From: Deltaproteobacteria bacterium
GTDB lineage: Bacteria; Myxococcota_A; UBA9160; SZUA-336
Direction of reading: 5' to 3'
DNA length: 64,000 nucleotides
Assembly (NCBI GenBank): GCA_029261925.1
Contig: JAJDAJ010000077.1
Coordinates: 19,988 to 83,987, forward strand
The notes under the pieces were generated by a model. It had not been told where the DNA came from and ran no database searches. It saw nothing but the letters and a program-made list of their open reading frames with translations. This document shows, one piece after another, positions 7,678 to 15,408 of the stretch. Position 1 is the stretch's first letter, and each line of letters starts with the position of its first letter. A program made the translations under genes and the position numbers.

Positions 7678-7692
7678 CCTCCCGACGGGAGG
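7678..7692 (-). promoter_or_regulatory. hairpin that can hide the MFS ribosome-binding site
   Basis: In the mRNA the segment reads CCUCCC-GUC-GGGAGG, a six-pair stem with a three-base loop. The 3' arm is the only good Shine-Dalgarno sequence before the GTG start of the MFS gene at 7666. The hairpin begins a few bases after the stop codon of the upstream monooxygenase, so ribosomes ending there could open it. Confidence 0.4.
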
Positions 7693-7696
7693 CATG

Positions 7697-9214
7697 CTAC
7701 ACGGCTCGGCGCTCGAAGTCGTAGTGCGTCATGGGGCAGAGCTGGCTGTTGAGCCAGTGCTCTAGCCCCGTGACCGGCCGCAGCGACGGCGTGTCCCCGT
7801 GGACGTCGAAGTAGTAGCTGTTCGACCCCGCACAGCTGCCGCCGAAAAGGACCGTGCTCTCGCGGCGCCGCAGCACCCTGGCGAAGTCGCGGTCGTGGGG
7901 CTCCTGGCGGATCTCGATCTGGTTTGCGCCCCTCCGCCGTGCCTCGGCCAGGCAGCGGACCAGGTGGCGGGTCTGCGTGTTGATCATGGTGAAGTACGAG
8001 GCACCCGCTGCGGCGTACGGGCCCATCATCAGGAAGAAGTTGGGGAACCCGGGCACGGTGGCGCCCTCGTAGGCCTGGAAGCGATTGCGCGCCCAGAAGT
8101 CCCCGAGGTTGCGCCCATCCCTGCCTAGCACCTCGAAGTTCGGCATGCAGCTGCGGTCGAAGACGCTGTAGCCGGTGGCGCAGACCAGGGCGTCGACCTC
8201 GCGCTCGGCGCCGTCGCGGGTGCGGATTCCGCCGCGGGTCACCCGCTCGATCGGCTCGGTGATCAGCTCGACGTTCTCGCGGTTGTACGTGGCGTAGTAC
8301 TCGTTCGAGAAGCTCGGGCGCTTGCAGAAGAAGCTGTAATGCGGGATCAGCTTCTCCTGCGTCGCCGGATCGTGAACCTGCTCGCGGATCGAGGCGGTCA
8401 GCCGGCGCTCGAGCCAGCCGAACATCCAGGGAAAGCGCGTGTAGCGGATGAAGCCCATGCCCATCAGCACCTCGATGGCGAGGTTGATCAGCAGCTTCGC
8501 GCCCACCTGGAGCAACGGAACGCGGCGGAACGCGCGCTTGAGCCCCTCACCGATCTCCGCGTCGGCCTTGCCCATGACCCAGATGGGCGTGCGCTGGTAG
8601 ACGTCGAGCTGATGCACGCTGCCGGCGATCGCCGGCACGAGCTGGACCGCCGTCGCGCCGGTGCCGATCACCGCGACGCGCTTGCCGCGCAGGTCGTAGC
8701 CCTGGTCCCAGCGCGCGCTGTGCAGGAGCTTGCCGCCGAACTCGTCGATGCCCTCGATCTCGGGCATCTGCGGCTCGACCAGCAGGCCCGAGGCGCTGAC
8801 CAGGTAGCGGGAGCTCACGACCTCGCCATCCGCGAGGTGCGTGCGCCAGGCCGCGTGATCCGCGTCCCAGACGCTCCGGATCACCTTCTTGCCGAAGCGA
8901 ATCCGCGGGCGGATGCCGTACTTGTCGGCGCAGTGATCGGCGTAGGCCTTGATCTCGCGGGCGGGCGCGTAGACGCGGCTCCACTCCGGACTCATCTCGA
9001 ACGAGTAGGAGTAGATGAACGAGGGCATGTCGACCGCGAGTCCGGGGTAGTCGTTGTCGCGCCAGGTGCCGCCGAGATCGTCGGCCTTCTCGAGCAGAAC
9101 GAAGTCGTGCTCGCCCGCCTTGTCGAGCCGGATCGCCGCGCCGAGTCCGGCGAAGCCCGTGCCGACGATGACCACCTCGTGGTCGATCCCCCGGGCGGCG
9201 GACGGTTCGGGCAA
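7697..9214 (-). CDS. flavin monooxygenase of Baeyer-Villiger type
   Basis: A 505-residue class B flavoprotein monooxygenase. FAD is bound at GTGFAG (18-23), NADPH at GTGATA further on, and the Baeyer-Villiger fingerprint is present as FGGKLLHSARWD (159-170), with the conserved His165 and Trp169. Such enzymes insert oxygen next to a ketone to give an ester or lactone. Translation appears to start with TTG at 9214, seven bases after GGGAGG; no ATG or GTG fits as well. It lies 18 bases after the SnoaL-like gene and before an MFS gene, an apparent operon. Substrate unknown; cyclic ketone or terpenoid is plausible. Confidence 0.9.
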   Translation of the reverse strand: MPEPSAARGIDHEVVIVGTGFAGLGAAIRLDKAGEHDFVLLEKADDLGGTWRDNDYPGLAVDMPSFIYSYSFEMSPEWSRVYAPAREIKAYADHCADKYGIRPRIRFGKKVIRSVWDADHAAWRTHLADGEVVSSRYLVSASGLLVEPQMPEIEGIDEFGGKLLHSARWDQGYDLRGKRVAVIGTGATAVQLVPAIAGSVHQLDVYQRTPIWVMGKADAEIGEGLKRAFRRVPLLQVGAKLLINLAIEVLMGMGFIRYTRFPWMFGWLERRLTASIREQVHDPATQEKLIPHYSFFCKRPSFSNEYYATYNRENVELITEPIERVTRGGIRTRDGAEREVDALVCATGYSVFDRSCMPNFEVLGRDGRNLGDFWARNRFQAYEGATVPGFPNFFLMMGPYAAAGASYFTMINTQTRHLVRCLAEARRRGANQIEIRQEPHDRDFARVLRRRESTVLFGGSCAGSNSYYFDVHGDTPSLRPVTGLEHWLNSQLCPMTHYDFERRAV

Positions 9215-9232
9215 GCCCAGGCCTCCCGGAGC

Positions 9233-9730
9233 TCAGCGGCGCGGGTAGGCCGGCGGGCCGAGTGTGGGCCTGGGGAACGGCCCCGTGTGCCACTGCTTGA
9301 CGGTGTTGCGCCGGATGATCTTCCAGTCCCCTTCCACGCGCAGAACGTCGTCCTGGTAGCGCAGGCCCAGCACCAGGTGGTCGAGCGGGCTGTCGGCGGC
9401 CTCCATGTGGTAGGCCACGACCCAGGTCTCGACGTGCCCGCGGTCGCCGTCGACCTCCACGTACTGGTTGCCCATGAAGTGCATCGTGGCCGGCCACTGC
9501 TGCAGCCCCAGCTCGATGCCCTCCAGGTACGGACCGAGCGCGCCGTCCTCGAGCGTGCCGCTCACGACGCAGTCGGGATGAAAGACCGAGCGCACGATCT
9601 CGAAGTCCTTCGTGTCGACGCCGTACGCGTAGCGCTGGTAGAGCATCGCGAGCTGCTCGCGATCCCGCAGCCAGCGCATGTTGGCCTCGGGGTCCGAGGC
9701 GTCGGGAGCGAGCGTCTCCCTGAGCGGCAT
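9233..9730 (-). CDS. SnoaL-like / nuclear transport factor 2 fold protein
   Basis: A 165-residue cone-shaped NTF2-like protein of the SnoaL_4 kind. The pattern REQLAMLYQRYAYGVDTKDF, FHPDCVVSGT and later MHFMGNQYVEVDGD with WKIIRRNTVKQW is typical of small isomerases, dehydratases and hydroxylation subunits. The ATG at 9730 (MPLRETL) has GGGGAGGG four bases upstream; an in-frame ATG at 9766 would add 12 residues but lacks a ribosome site. A TATACT hexamer at 9784-9789 is a likely promoter for this gene and the monooxygenase and MFS genes downstream. Exact reaction unknown. Confidence 0.78.
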   Translation of the reverse strand: MPLRETLAPDASDPEANMRWLRDREQLAMLYQRYAYGVDTKDFEIVRSVFHPDCVVSGTLEDGALGPYLEGIELGLQQWPATMHFMGNQYVEVDGDRGHVETWVVAYHMEAADSPLDHLVLGLRYQDDVLRVEGDWKIIRRNTVKQWHTGPFPRPTLGPPAYPRR

Positions 9731-9813
9731 GCTGCCCTCCCCAGTGTGTCCGGCCGCCTCCGTCATGAGCGGAGGCGCGCAGGAGTATACGCCAGGGATG
9801 CAGTCGGCCGGCG

Positions 9814-10245
9814 CTAGTCGCGATCGAGCTTGAGGGTCTCGACGAGCCGGTTGTAGCGCTCGGCGATGTCCGCCAGGTGATCCTCCCGGCGAAAGCGGAT
9901 CGGCGTCGGCGAGCCCGCCGCAGCCTCGTCGAGGTGACTCCGGAGCGACGTGAGCGGTCCGACGATCCGCCGCGAACGCAGCAGGCCACCGTAGACCACC
10001 AGTGCACCGAGACCGACGAAGGTCACCGCCACGGCACCGGCAGCGGCCCAGCGGAGCTCGGCGAGGCGCGTGAAGAACGGGTGATCGCCGGGCATGCCGA
10101 CGGACTCACCGAGGATCTGCGCGTCGTGGAGCACGAACCAGATGATCCCGGAGAAGACGACCGTCGCGACCACGAAGACCAGCGCGGCCCAGCCGATCAG
10201 CTCGTACTGGAGTCTGGGATCGACCAGCAGGCGCCTGCGGCGCAT
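9814..10245 (-). CDS. two-helix membrane protein with HAMP domain and no output domain
   Basis: A 143-residue protein with a basic head (MRRRRLLVDPRLQYE), a membrane helix at about 17-40, a periplasmic loop of about 28 residues, a second helix at about 66-88 and a C-terminal HAMP segment (RRIVGPLTSLRSHLDEAAAG and RREDHLADIAERYNRL). HAMP domains relay signals from a sensor to a kinase or methyl-accepting domain, but here the protein ends right after HAMP. Short HAMP-only proteins of this type are known from several Proteobacteria. It may pair with a partner encoded elsewhere. The ATG at 10245 has GAGGTGA upstream. Confidence 0.72.
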   Translation of the reverse strand: MRRRRLLVDPRLQYELIGWAALVFVVATVVFSGIIWFVLHDAQILGESVGMPGDHPFFTRLAELRWAAAGAVAVTFVGLGALVVYGGLLRSRRIVGPLTSLRSHLDEAAAGSPTPIRFRREDHLADIAERYNRLVETLKLDRD

Positions 10246-10420
10246 GACTTCACCTCGGGCCCGTTGTGGACCGGCAGTTCGAGCCTGCTATCGGCCACAC
10301 GATGCGCCTGCCTGAGCAGCCACGAGAGTCCGAGGCTGCTCGGGCGCGCCAGGCGCGTGCATCGGCGCCGGGCCCGGTGTCCGTCCCCGCAGGCGGCTCC
10401 GGGGACGCACCGGGGGGCAG

Positions 10421-10439
10421 GTACACTCGGGTATACTCG
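10421..10439 (+). promoter_or_regulatory. promoter region of the cyclohexanone-monooxygenase-like gene
   Basis: Two near-copies, GTACACTCG and GTATACTCG, are spaced by ten bases. The second contains TATACT (10432-10437), a good -10 about 66 bases before the start codon. The tandem could be two -10 elements or a regulator site. Confidence 0.4.
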
Positions 10440-10503
10440 TGACCGTGCCTGCCCCTGCCGTCGCGGCTCGATCTCGCGGCGGACCGCGGGCGAGGAGGTG
10501 ACG

Positions 10504-12129
10504 ATGGCCCCCCAGGCAGAGCTGCGCGCGCTTGACGCGGTGATCATCGGGGCCGGCTTTGCCGGCCTGTACGCCCTGCACCGCATGCGCGACGTGCTCG
10601 GCCTGGACGCGCGCGTCTACGAGGCCGGCGACGGCGTGGGCGGCACCTGGTACTGGAACCGCTACCCCGGCGCCCGCTGCGACTCCGAGAGCTTTTACTA
10701 CTGCTACTCGTTCTCCGAGGAGCTCGAGCAGGAGTGGGAGTGGACCAGCAAGTACCCCGAGCAGCCGGAGATCCTGGGCTACCTGAACCACGTGGCCGAC
10801 CGCTTCGACCTGCGGCGCGACATCCAGCTGTCCACGCGCGTGACCTCGGCGGAGTTCGACGAGTCCGCGGACCTTTGGCGGGTGCGCACGGAGCGCGGCG
10901 AGGAGATCAGCGCGCGTTACGTGATCAGCGCCGTCGGCTGTCTGTCGGCCGCGAACGTGCCGGACGTGCCGGGCCTCGACCGCTTCGAGGGCGACTGGTA
11001 CCACACGGGGCGCTGGCCGCACGAGGGCGTGGACTTCACCGGCAAGCGGGTCGGACTGATCGGCACGGGCTCGACCGGGATCCAGGCCACGCCGGTGATC
11101 GCGGCGCAGGCCGACCATCTCACGGTCTTCCAGCGCACTGCGAACTACAGCATCCCCGCGCGCAACAAGCCGCTCGACGCGGAGGAGTGGGCGGAGATCA
11201 AGACCCGCTACCGCGAGATCCGCGAGCGCACGCGCGCCTCGCGCGCGGGCTTCCCCTACGCGCCCACGGAGCGCTCGGCCGAGGACCTGACGCCCGCCGA
11301 GCAGCAGGCGCTCTGCGAGGAGCTCTGGGCGGAGGGCGGCTTCAGGTTCCTCTGGGGCTCCTTCCACGACCTTCTGAGCAACGAGCAGACCAACGACATC
11401 GTCGCCGAGTTCGTGCGCGGCAAGATCCGCGAGGTGGTCCACGACCCCGAGGTCGCCGAGATGCTGGCGCCGAAGGACCACCCCTACGGCAGCAAGCGCC
11501 CGCCGATCGACACCGATTACTACGCGACCTTCAACCGCGACGACGTCACGCTGGTGGACATCCGCCGCGCACCGATCGTCGAGATCACGCCGCGCGGCGT
11601 CCGCACGGAGGCCGGGGAGCACGAGCTCGACGTGATCGTCTTCGCCACGGGCTTCGACGCCATGACGGGCGCGCTCCTGCGCATCGACATCCGCGGCCGC
11701 GACGGCCAGTCGCTGACTGAGAAGTGGCACGGCGGGCCGCGCACCTACCTCGGCCTGCAGGTCGCCGGCTTCCCGAACCTGTTCACGATCACCGGCCCGG
11801 GCAGCCCGTCGGTGCTCACGAACATGCCGGTGGCGATCGAGCAGCACGTGGAGTGGATCTCCGACTGCATCGAGCACATGCGCGCGAAGGGCCTGACGCG
11901 GATCGAGGCCCAGCCCGACGCCGAGGAGGCCTGGGTCGACCACGTGAACGACGTGGCCAGCAAGACGCTGTTCATCAAGGCCGCGTCCTGGTACGTGGGC
12001 GCGAACATCCCCGGCAAGAAGCGGGTCTTCATGCCCTATCCCGGCGGACTGATCGAGTACGGCAAGCGCTGCAACGAGGTCGCGAGCAGCGGCTACGAGG
12101 GCTTCGAGCTGGGCAGCGCGAACGCCTGA
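10504..12129 (+). CDS. Baeyer-Villiger monooxygenase, cyclohexanone monooxygenase-like
   Basis: A 541-residue type I Baeyer-Villiger monooxygenase, almost exactly the length of cyclohexanone monooxygenase. It has the FAD site GAGFAG (16-21), the following GGTWYWNRYPGARCD, the fingerprint FEGDWYHTGRWP (161-172, with His167 and Trp171) and the NADPH site GTGSTG (187-192). The reaction is oxidation of a ketone to an ester or lactone with NADPH and oxygen. GAGGAGGTGACG directly precedes the ATG at 10504. It stands alone on the plus strand, convergent with an MBL hydrolase gene with which it shares a terminator stem. Substrate cannot be deduced. Confidence 0.93.
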   Translation: MAPQAELRALDAVIIGAGFAGLYALHRMRDVLGLDARVYEAGDGVGGTWYWNRYPGARCDSESFYYCYSFSEELEQEWEWTSKYPEQPEILGYLNHVADRFDLRRDIQLSTRVTSAEFDESADLWRVRTERGEEISARYVISAVGCLSAANVPDVPGLDRFEGDWYHTGRWPHEGVDFTGKRVGLIGTGSTGIQATPVIAAQADHLTVFQRTANYSIPARNKPLDAEEWAEIKTRYREIRERTRASRAGFPYAPTERSAEDLTPAEQQALCEELWAEGGFRFLWGSFHDLLSNEQTNDIVAEFVRGKIREVVHDPEVAEMLAPKDHPYGSKRPPIDTDYYATFNRDDVTLVDIRRAPIVEITPRGVRTEAGEHELDVIVFATGFDAMTGALLRIDIRGRDGQSLTEKWHGGPRTYLGLQVAGFPNLFTITGPGSPSVLTNMPVAIEQHVEWISDCIEHMRAKGLTRIEAQPDAEEAWVDHVNDVASKTLFIKAASWYVGANIPGKKRVFMPYPGGLIEYGKRCNEVASSGYEGFELGSANA

Positions 12130-12143
12130 GCCCGCTCAGGCGT
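12122..12143. terminator. shared terminator stem holding both stop codons
   Basis: ACGCCTGAG (12122-12130) and CTCAGGCGT (12135-12143) form a perfect nine-pair stem with a CCCG loop. The plus-strand TGA (12127-12129) and minus-strand TGA (12136-12138) lie on opposite arms, so the ends of both coding regions are part of one bidirectional hairpin. Confidence 0.55.
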
Positions 12144-13389
12144 CCTTCCGGCGCGCCTCGAGCTGCGCGACCTGCTCGTCGAGCCAGGCCGAGAGCCAGA
12201 AGTTGCGGCTCTCACCGCGCAGCTGGCGGTGGACCTCGATCGCCAGCTCCAGGGCGCCGGGGTCGGGCGCGTCGGCCGTGAGCAGCACGTCGAGCAGGTG
12301 CAGCGCCTCGACGGCGTCACCCTCGGCGAAGCGCGCGCGGGCGCGCTCGACGACCGGTGCGGGCCCGCCCGCGAGCACCACGAGGTCGTCGTGCACCGCG
12401 CGCCGCGGTACCGGGAAGAGCTCGGTCGTGGACGCGTGGTGGAACCAGCCGGCGTAGCTCTCCCAGATCGCGCGCACGCTCCAGGCGACCTGGCCGTAGC
12501 CCTCCCCGACCTCGAGCTCCGGCGGCAGGCGGATCTCGCGCATCAGCGTGTGCACGTCCTTGCCAGCGTTCATGCCGCGCACGGTCTCGTCGTGCACGTA
12601 CAGGATCGCGCCGTGCAGGCGGTCCAGCTCCTCGCCGATCAGCGCGCGGCCGCGCACCGGGTCGTGGTGCCCGACCAGCAGAAGCTCGGGCTCCAGGTCG
12701 CGCACGAGCTCCACCGCGCGCGCCACGGTCAGCGCGTCGCGGTAGCGATCGCCGCGGATCGTCACCAGGTTCGGGAAGTGGCCGAACAGGCAGCCGAAGA
12801 GGTTGCCGCAGAAGCAGATGCCGTGGTCGGGCAGCCAGATCACCAGCGAGTCACCCGTCTCGGCGCCGGGCACGGCCAGCAGCTGCAGCCTCAGCCCGCC
12901 GAGCTCGAGAGCGAGCTGCTCGTCGAAGGTGATCGTCGGGGTCGGCGCGTCCTGCTGCGGGGGCTCGCCCACCTCGCGCAGCACGTACTCGTACGCGTCG
13001 CGGATCTTCTCGCGGAACGCGAATGCCGAGCGCGCGCCGCGGAACGGCGCGAGCCGTGCGTCGTAGGCCTGGTGCTCGGCGTTGGCCGAGGTCGCGACGA
13101 CCTCGGTTCCCGGCTCGCGGAAATGCGCCACGCCGCCCACGTGGTCGACGTGCCCCTGGGTCAGGATGATGTAGCGCGTCGGCGCGGGGGTGACGGGCTC
13201 GAGGTTGCGGCGGTGGATCGGCGCCTCGAGGCCCTGGCCCGTGTTCACCACGATGCGGCCCTCCGGGGTCGCGATCCCGAACACGTTGGAGAAGCCCTCC
13301 GAGAGCCAGATGAAGTCGTGGACCCGCTTCACGCCGAGGCGCGCCGGGCTCGGCTCGCCGGGCCGCGAGCGCCACAGGGGCTCGCTCAT
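12136..13389 (-). CDS. alkylsulfatase-like metallo-beta-lactamase-fold protein, altered metal site
   Basis: A 417-residue MBL-fold protein of the alkylsulfatase (BDS1/SdsA1-like) type, with a C-terminal helical dimerisation region (GEGYGQVAWSVRAIWESYAGWFHH in parts, about 300 onward). The metal motif reads TQGHVDH, so the first His of HxHxDH is Gln78, and the usual Asp of the GD loop is Asn196 (CGNLFG); the earlier DTG strand is NTG. The last His (HHDP, 241) remains. Related enzymes hydrolyse sulfate or other esters, but activity here is doubtful or different. Its ATG overlaps the stop of the thioesterase gene by four bases, so the two are coupled. Confidence 0.82.
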   Translation of the reverse strand: MSEPLWRSRPGEPSPARLGVKRVHDFIWLSEGFSNVFGIATPEGRIVVNTGQGLEAPIHRRNLEPVTPAPTRYIILTQGHVDHVGGVAHFREPGTEVVATSANAEHQAYDARLAPFRGARSAFAFREKIRDAYEYVLREVGEPPQQDAPTPTITFDEQLALELGGLRLQLLAVPGAETGDSLVIWLPDHGICFCGNLFGCLFGHFPNLVTIRGDRYRDALTVARAVELVRDLEPELLLVGHHDPVRGRALIGEELDRLHGAILYVHDETVRGMNAGKDVHTLMREIRLPPELEVGEGYGQVAWSVRAIWESYAGWFHHASTTELFPVPRRAVHDDLVVLAGGPAPVVERARARFAEGDAVEALHLLDVLLTADAPDPGALELAIEVHRQLRGESRNFWLSAWLDEQVAQLEARRKDA

Positions 13390-14084
13390 CTCGAGACCTC
13401 CTTGCCGAGGGGACGCGGCGCGACGACGATGCCGCCTGCCTCCGCGGTCACGCGCCCGTCGGCCACGCGCTCGAGGCGCGCGCGCACGCGCACCTTGCGG
13501 CCGTCCACGGCCTCGGGCCAGCCCACGTAGCGCAGCGGCTCGCCCACCGGCGTCGGCGCCACGTAGCGCACCTCGAGCGTGCCGGTCGGCCCCGCCAGGC
13601 CGGAGAGGCGCGCGGACGTCACCACCACGATGTCGAAGCCCGCGGCGACGAAGCCCCCGTGCACCCAGCCCCGGTTCCCCTCGAACGGCGGCCCGAACGT
13701 GACGTCGGCCACGACGCGCCCGCCGTCGACGCGCAGCTGCAGCGGCGGCGCGACGGGGCTGGTGCAGCCGACCAGCGGGTGCGTGCCGCGCGGGTTGGGC
13801 AGGGGGCGCTCGGGGTCCAGCTCGCCCTGCCCGGCGAAGCGCGTCGGCGCGCAGGCGCCGTCGGGACCGGCGCCGGGCAGGCGCGCGACCAGCGCCTCGA
13901 GCTCCGCGGCCAGCGGCTCGAGCGCGACAGCGTCGTCAACGGTCGTGAGCCAGCGACCCAGGGCGCGCGTGGCGTCGGCCAGGCGCTGCAGCGCCGCCGA
14001 GGGCGCGGGGGTGGCGTTCGCGATCAGCTCGATGTGCGAGATCTGCCGCGCGATGGCGGCGGCGTTGCCGGGGGAGCGGGTCAT
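13386..14084 (-). CDS. hotdog-fold thioesterase (PaaI/THEM4-like)
   Basis: A 232-residue protein with an alpha-helical N-terminal third (about 1-75) and a C-terminal hotdog domain. The core is FGPPFEGNRGWVHGGFVAAG (about 140-160), with the HGG motif of acyl-CoA thioesterases of the PaaI type. It would cleave a CoA thioester. The ATG at 14084 lies eight bases after a TACAAT hexamer and has no ribosome site, so the mRNA is probably leaderless. It is followed with a 4 bp overlap by an alkylsulfatase-like MBL gene, suggesting the two hydrolases work on one compound. Substrate unknown. Confidence 0.78.
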   Translation of the reverse strand: MTRSPGNAAAIARQISHIELIANATPAPSAALQRLADATRALGRWLTTVDDAVALEPLAAELEALVARLPGAGPDGACAPTRFAGQGELDPERPLPNPRGTHPLVGCTSPVAPPLQLRVDGGRVVADVTFGPPFEGNRGWVHGGFVAAGFDIVVVTSARLSGLAGPTGTLEVRYVAPTPVGEPLRYVGWPEAVDGRKVRVRARLERVADGRVTAEAGGIVVAPRPLGKEVSR

Positions 14085-14092
14085 GCGAGCGC

Positions 14093-14098
14093 ATTGTA
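14093..14098 (-). promoter_or_regulatory. -10 element for leaderless thioesterase transcript
   Basis: TACAAT on the minus strand ends eight bases before the ATG at 14084. With the usual 6-8 base spacing, transcription would begin at or next to the start codon. Confidence 0.45.
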
Positions 14099-14211
14099 TC
14101 GGCGCGGGAACGACGGCGGGCTCCGATCGGCGCGAGCTCTCCGGCGCCGCGGCCTGCTGCTCGCGCTGCCGGGCCCGGGGCGGCGCGCCAGTGGGGAATT
14201 CCCCGGCGCCC

Positions 14212-15381
14212 TCAGCAGTAGCGCAGCCCCTCGTAGCCGATCTGCCGCGCGATCGCCTCGTGCAGCAGCTGCACGCCCTTCTCGTTGCGTCCGATCAGCG
14301 CATGCCCGTGGGCGCCGTTGGCGAGGCCGCGGCCGCAGGTCTCCCAGACCGGGCGGTCCTGGCCGACGGCGCGCGCGGCGCGCGCGGCCATCTCGTCCGG
14401 GGAAGGCTCGCCGGGGGGCGCGGTCTCGACGGGGCTGAGCCAGCCGTAGCGGAAGATCGCCTCGCGCACGTGCGAGCCCGGCGCCAGGTCGGCGTAGATC
14501 AGGCCGTAGAGCTCGTTGGCCAGCAGCAGACCCGGCGAGATCCACCAGACGCAGCCGATGCTCGACGGCGGGTCCCAGTCGTCCTCGGCCAGCGCGCGGA
14601 TGCGCGCGACGTCGTCCGTCCCGAACTTCGGCAGGCCGTAGCGCACGTGCGGGCCGATGGCGTCGTAGAAGGCCAGGTCGACGCCCACCGCCTGCGGGTT
14701 CAGGCCGAAGGTGTCGGGGTGCACGAAGGGCACGTGCAGGCTCTCGACGAGCCCCTCGGCGACGGACTTCCAGCTCGCTCCCAGCGGCTGCCGCTCGAGC
14801 GACGCGTGGTAGGTCATGCCCGCGCAGCCCAGCGCGCCGATCTCGTCGTCGAGCTCGCCGAGGTGCGCGGCCACGTCGATCGGCGCACCGGGTCGCAGCA
14901 CCACCCAGACGAAGCCATGTCGCTCCTCGCTGGGCAGCTCGACCAGGCCCAGCTGCGACAGGTCGAGGCCCTCGTAGCGGTCGCGCAGCGGCATGCCCAC
15001 CAGGCGACCGCGGCTGTCGTAGCTCCAGCCGTGGTACGGGCACGAGAAGGCGCGCGCGTTGCCGCAGCCGCTCGCGGGCTCGGCGCCGCGGTGGCGGCAG
15101 TAGTTGAGAAACGCGTGCGCGGTGCCGTCGGCGTCACGCGTGAGCAGGACCGAGCGACCGACCGCGTCGCGCACCCGGTAGTCGTGCGGGGCGCCGATCT
15201 CGGTCGACGCCAGCAGCGCCAGCGGCTGGGTCTCGAACAGCTCGCGCTCGCGCGCGGCCAGGTCCTCGCGCGTGTAGTACTCCAGCGGCACCTGCATGTA
15301 GCGGTCGGCGAGCTCGGGCCGCTGGCTCTCGACGACCTCGAGCGCGCGCTTCATCAGCCCGATCCCGACGCTGCGCTGCAT
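14212..15381 (-). CDS. Rieske non-heme iron oxygenase, alpha subunit
   Basis: A 389-residue ring-hydroxylating or demethylating oxygenase. The Rieske cluster ligands are Cys95, His97, Cys114 and His117 (CRHRGAEP and SCPYHGW). The mononuclear iron site is ESLHVPFVHPDTFG, with Glu213, His216 and His221. It needs a reductase and ferredoxin, which are not in the window. GGAGGAG precedes the ATG at 15381, and the gene follows the secreted MBL gene by 27 bases in the same direction, so they are likely co-transcribed. Length and single subunit suggest a terpenoid, carnitine-like or aromatic acid oxygenase; substrate unknown. Confidence 0.9.
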   Translation of the reverse strand: MQRSVGIGLMKRALEVVESQRPELADRYMQVPLEYYTREDLAARERELFETQPLALLASTEIGAPHDYRVRDAVGRSVLLTRDADGTAHAFLNYCRHRGAEPASGCGNARAFSCPYHGWSYDSRGRLVGMPLRDRYEGLDLSQLGLVELPSEERHGFVWVVLRPGAPIDVAAHLGELDDEIGALGCAGMTYHASLERQPLGASWKSVAEGLVESLHVPFVHPDTFGLNPQAVGVDLAFYDAIGPHVRYGLPKFGTDDVARIRALAEDDWDPPSSIGCVWWISPGLLLANELYGLIYADLAPGSHVREAIFRYGWLSPVETAPPGEPSPDEMAARAARAVGQDRPVWETCGRGLANGAHGHALIGRNEKGVQLLHEAIARQIGYEGLRYC

Positions 15382-15408
15382 TCCGACTCCTCCCCCGCCC
15401 TCAGCCTA

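Noticed and set aside
5630..7765. A 711-codon plus-strand frame
   Set aside because: It lies antisense to the acetoacetate decarboxylase-like and MFS genes and encodes a low-complexity Arg/Glu/His-rich sequence with no motifs.
7697..9214. Annotation as a lysine/ornithine N-hydroxylase or plain FMO
   Set aside because: The full Baeyer-Villiger fingerprint with His165 and Trp169 is present.
10421..10439. Tandem GTAYACTCG read as a riboswitch or repeat array
   Set aside because: Only two copies are present and no conserved RNA fold is visible; a promoter or regulator site explains it better.
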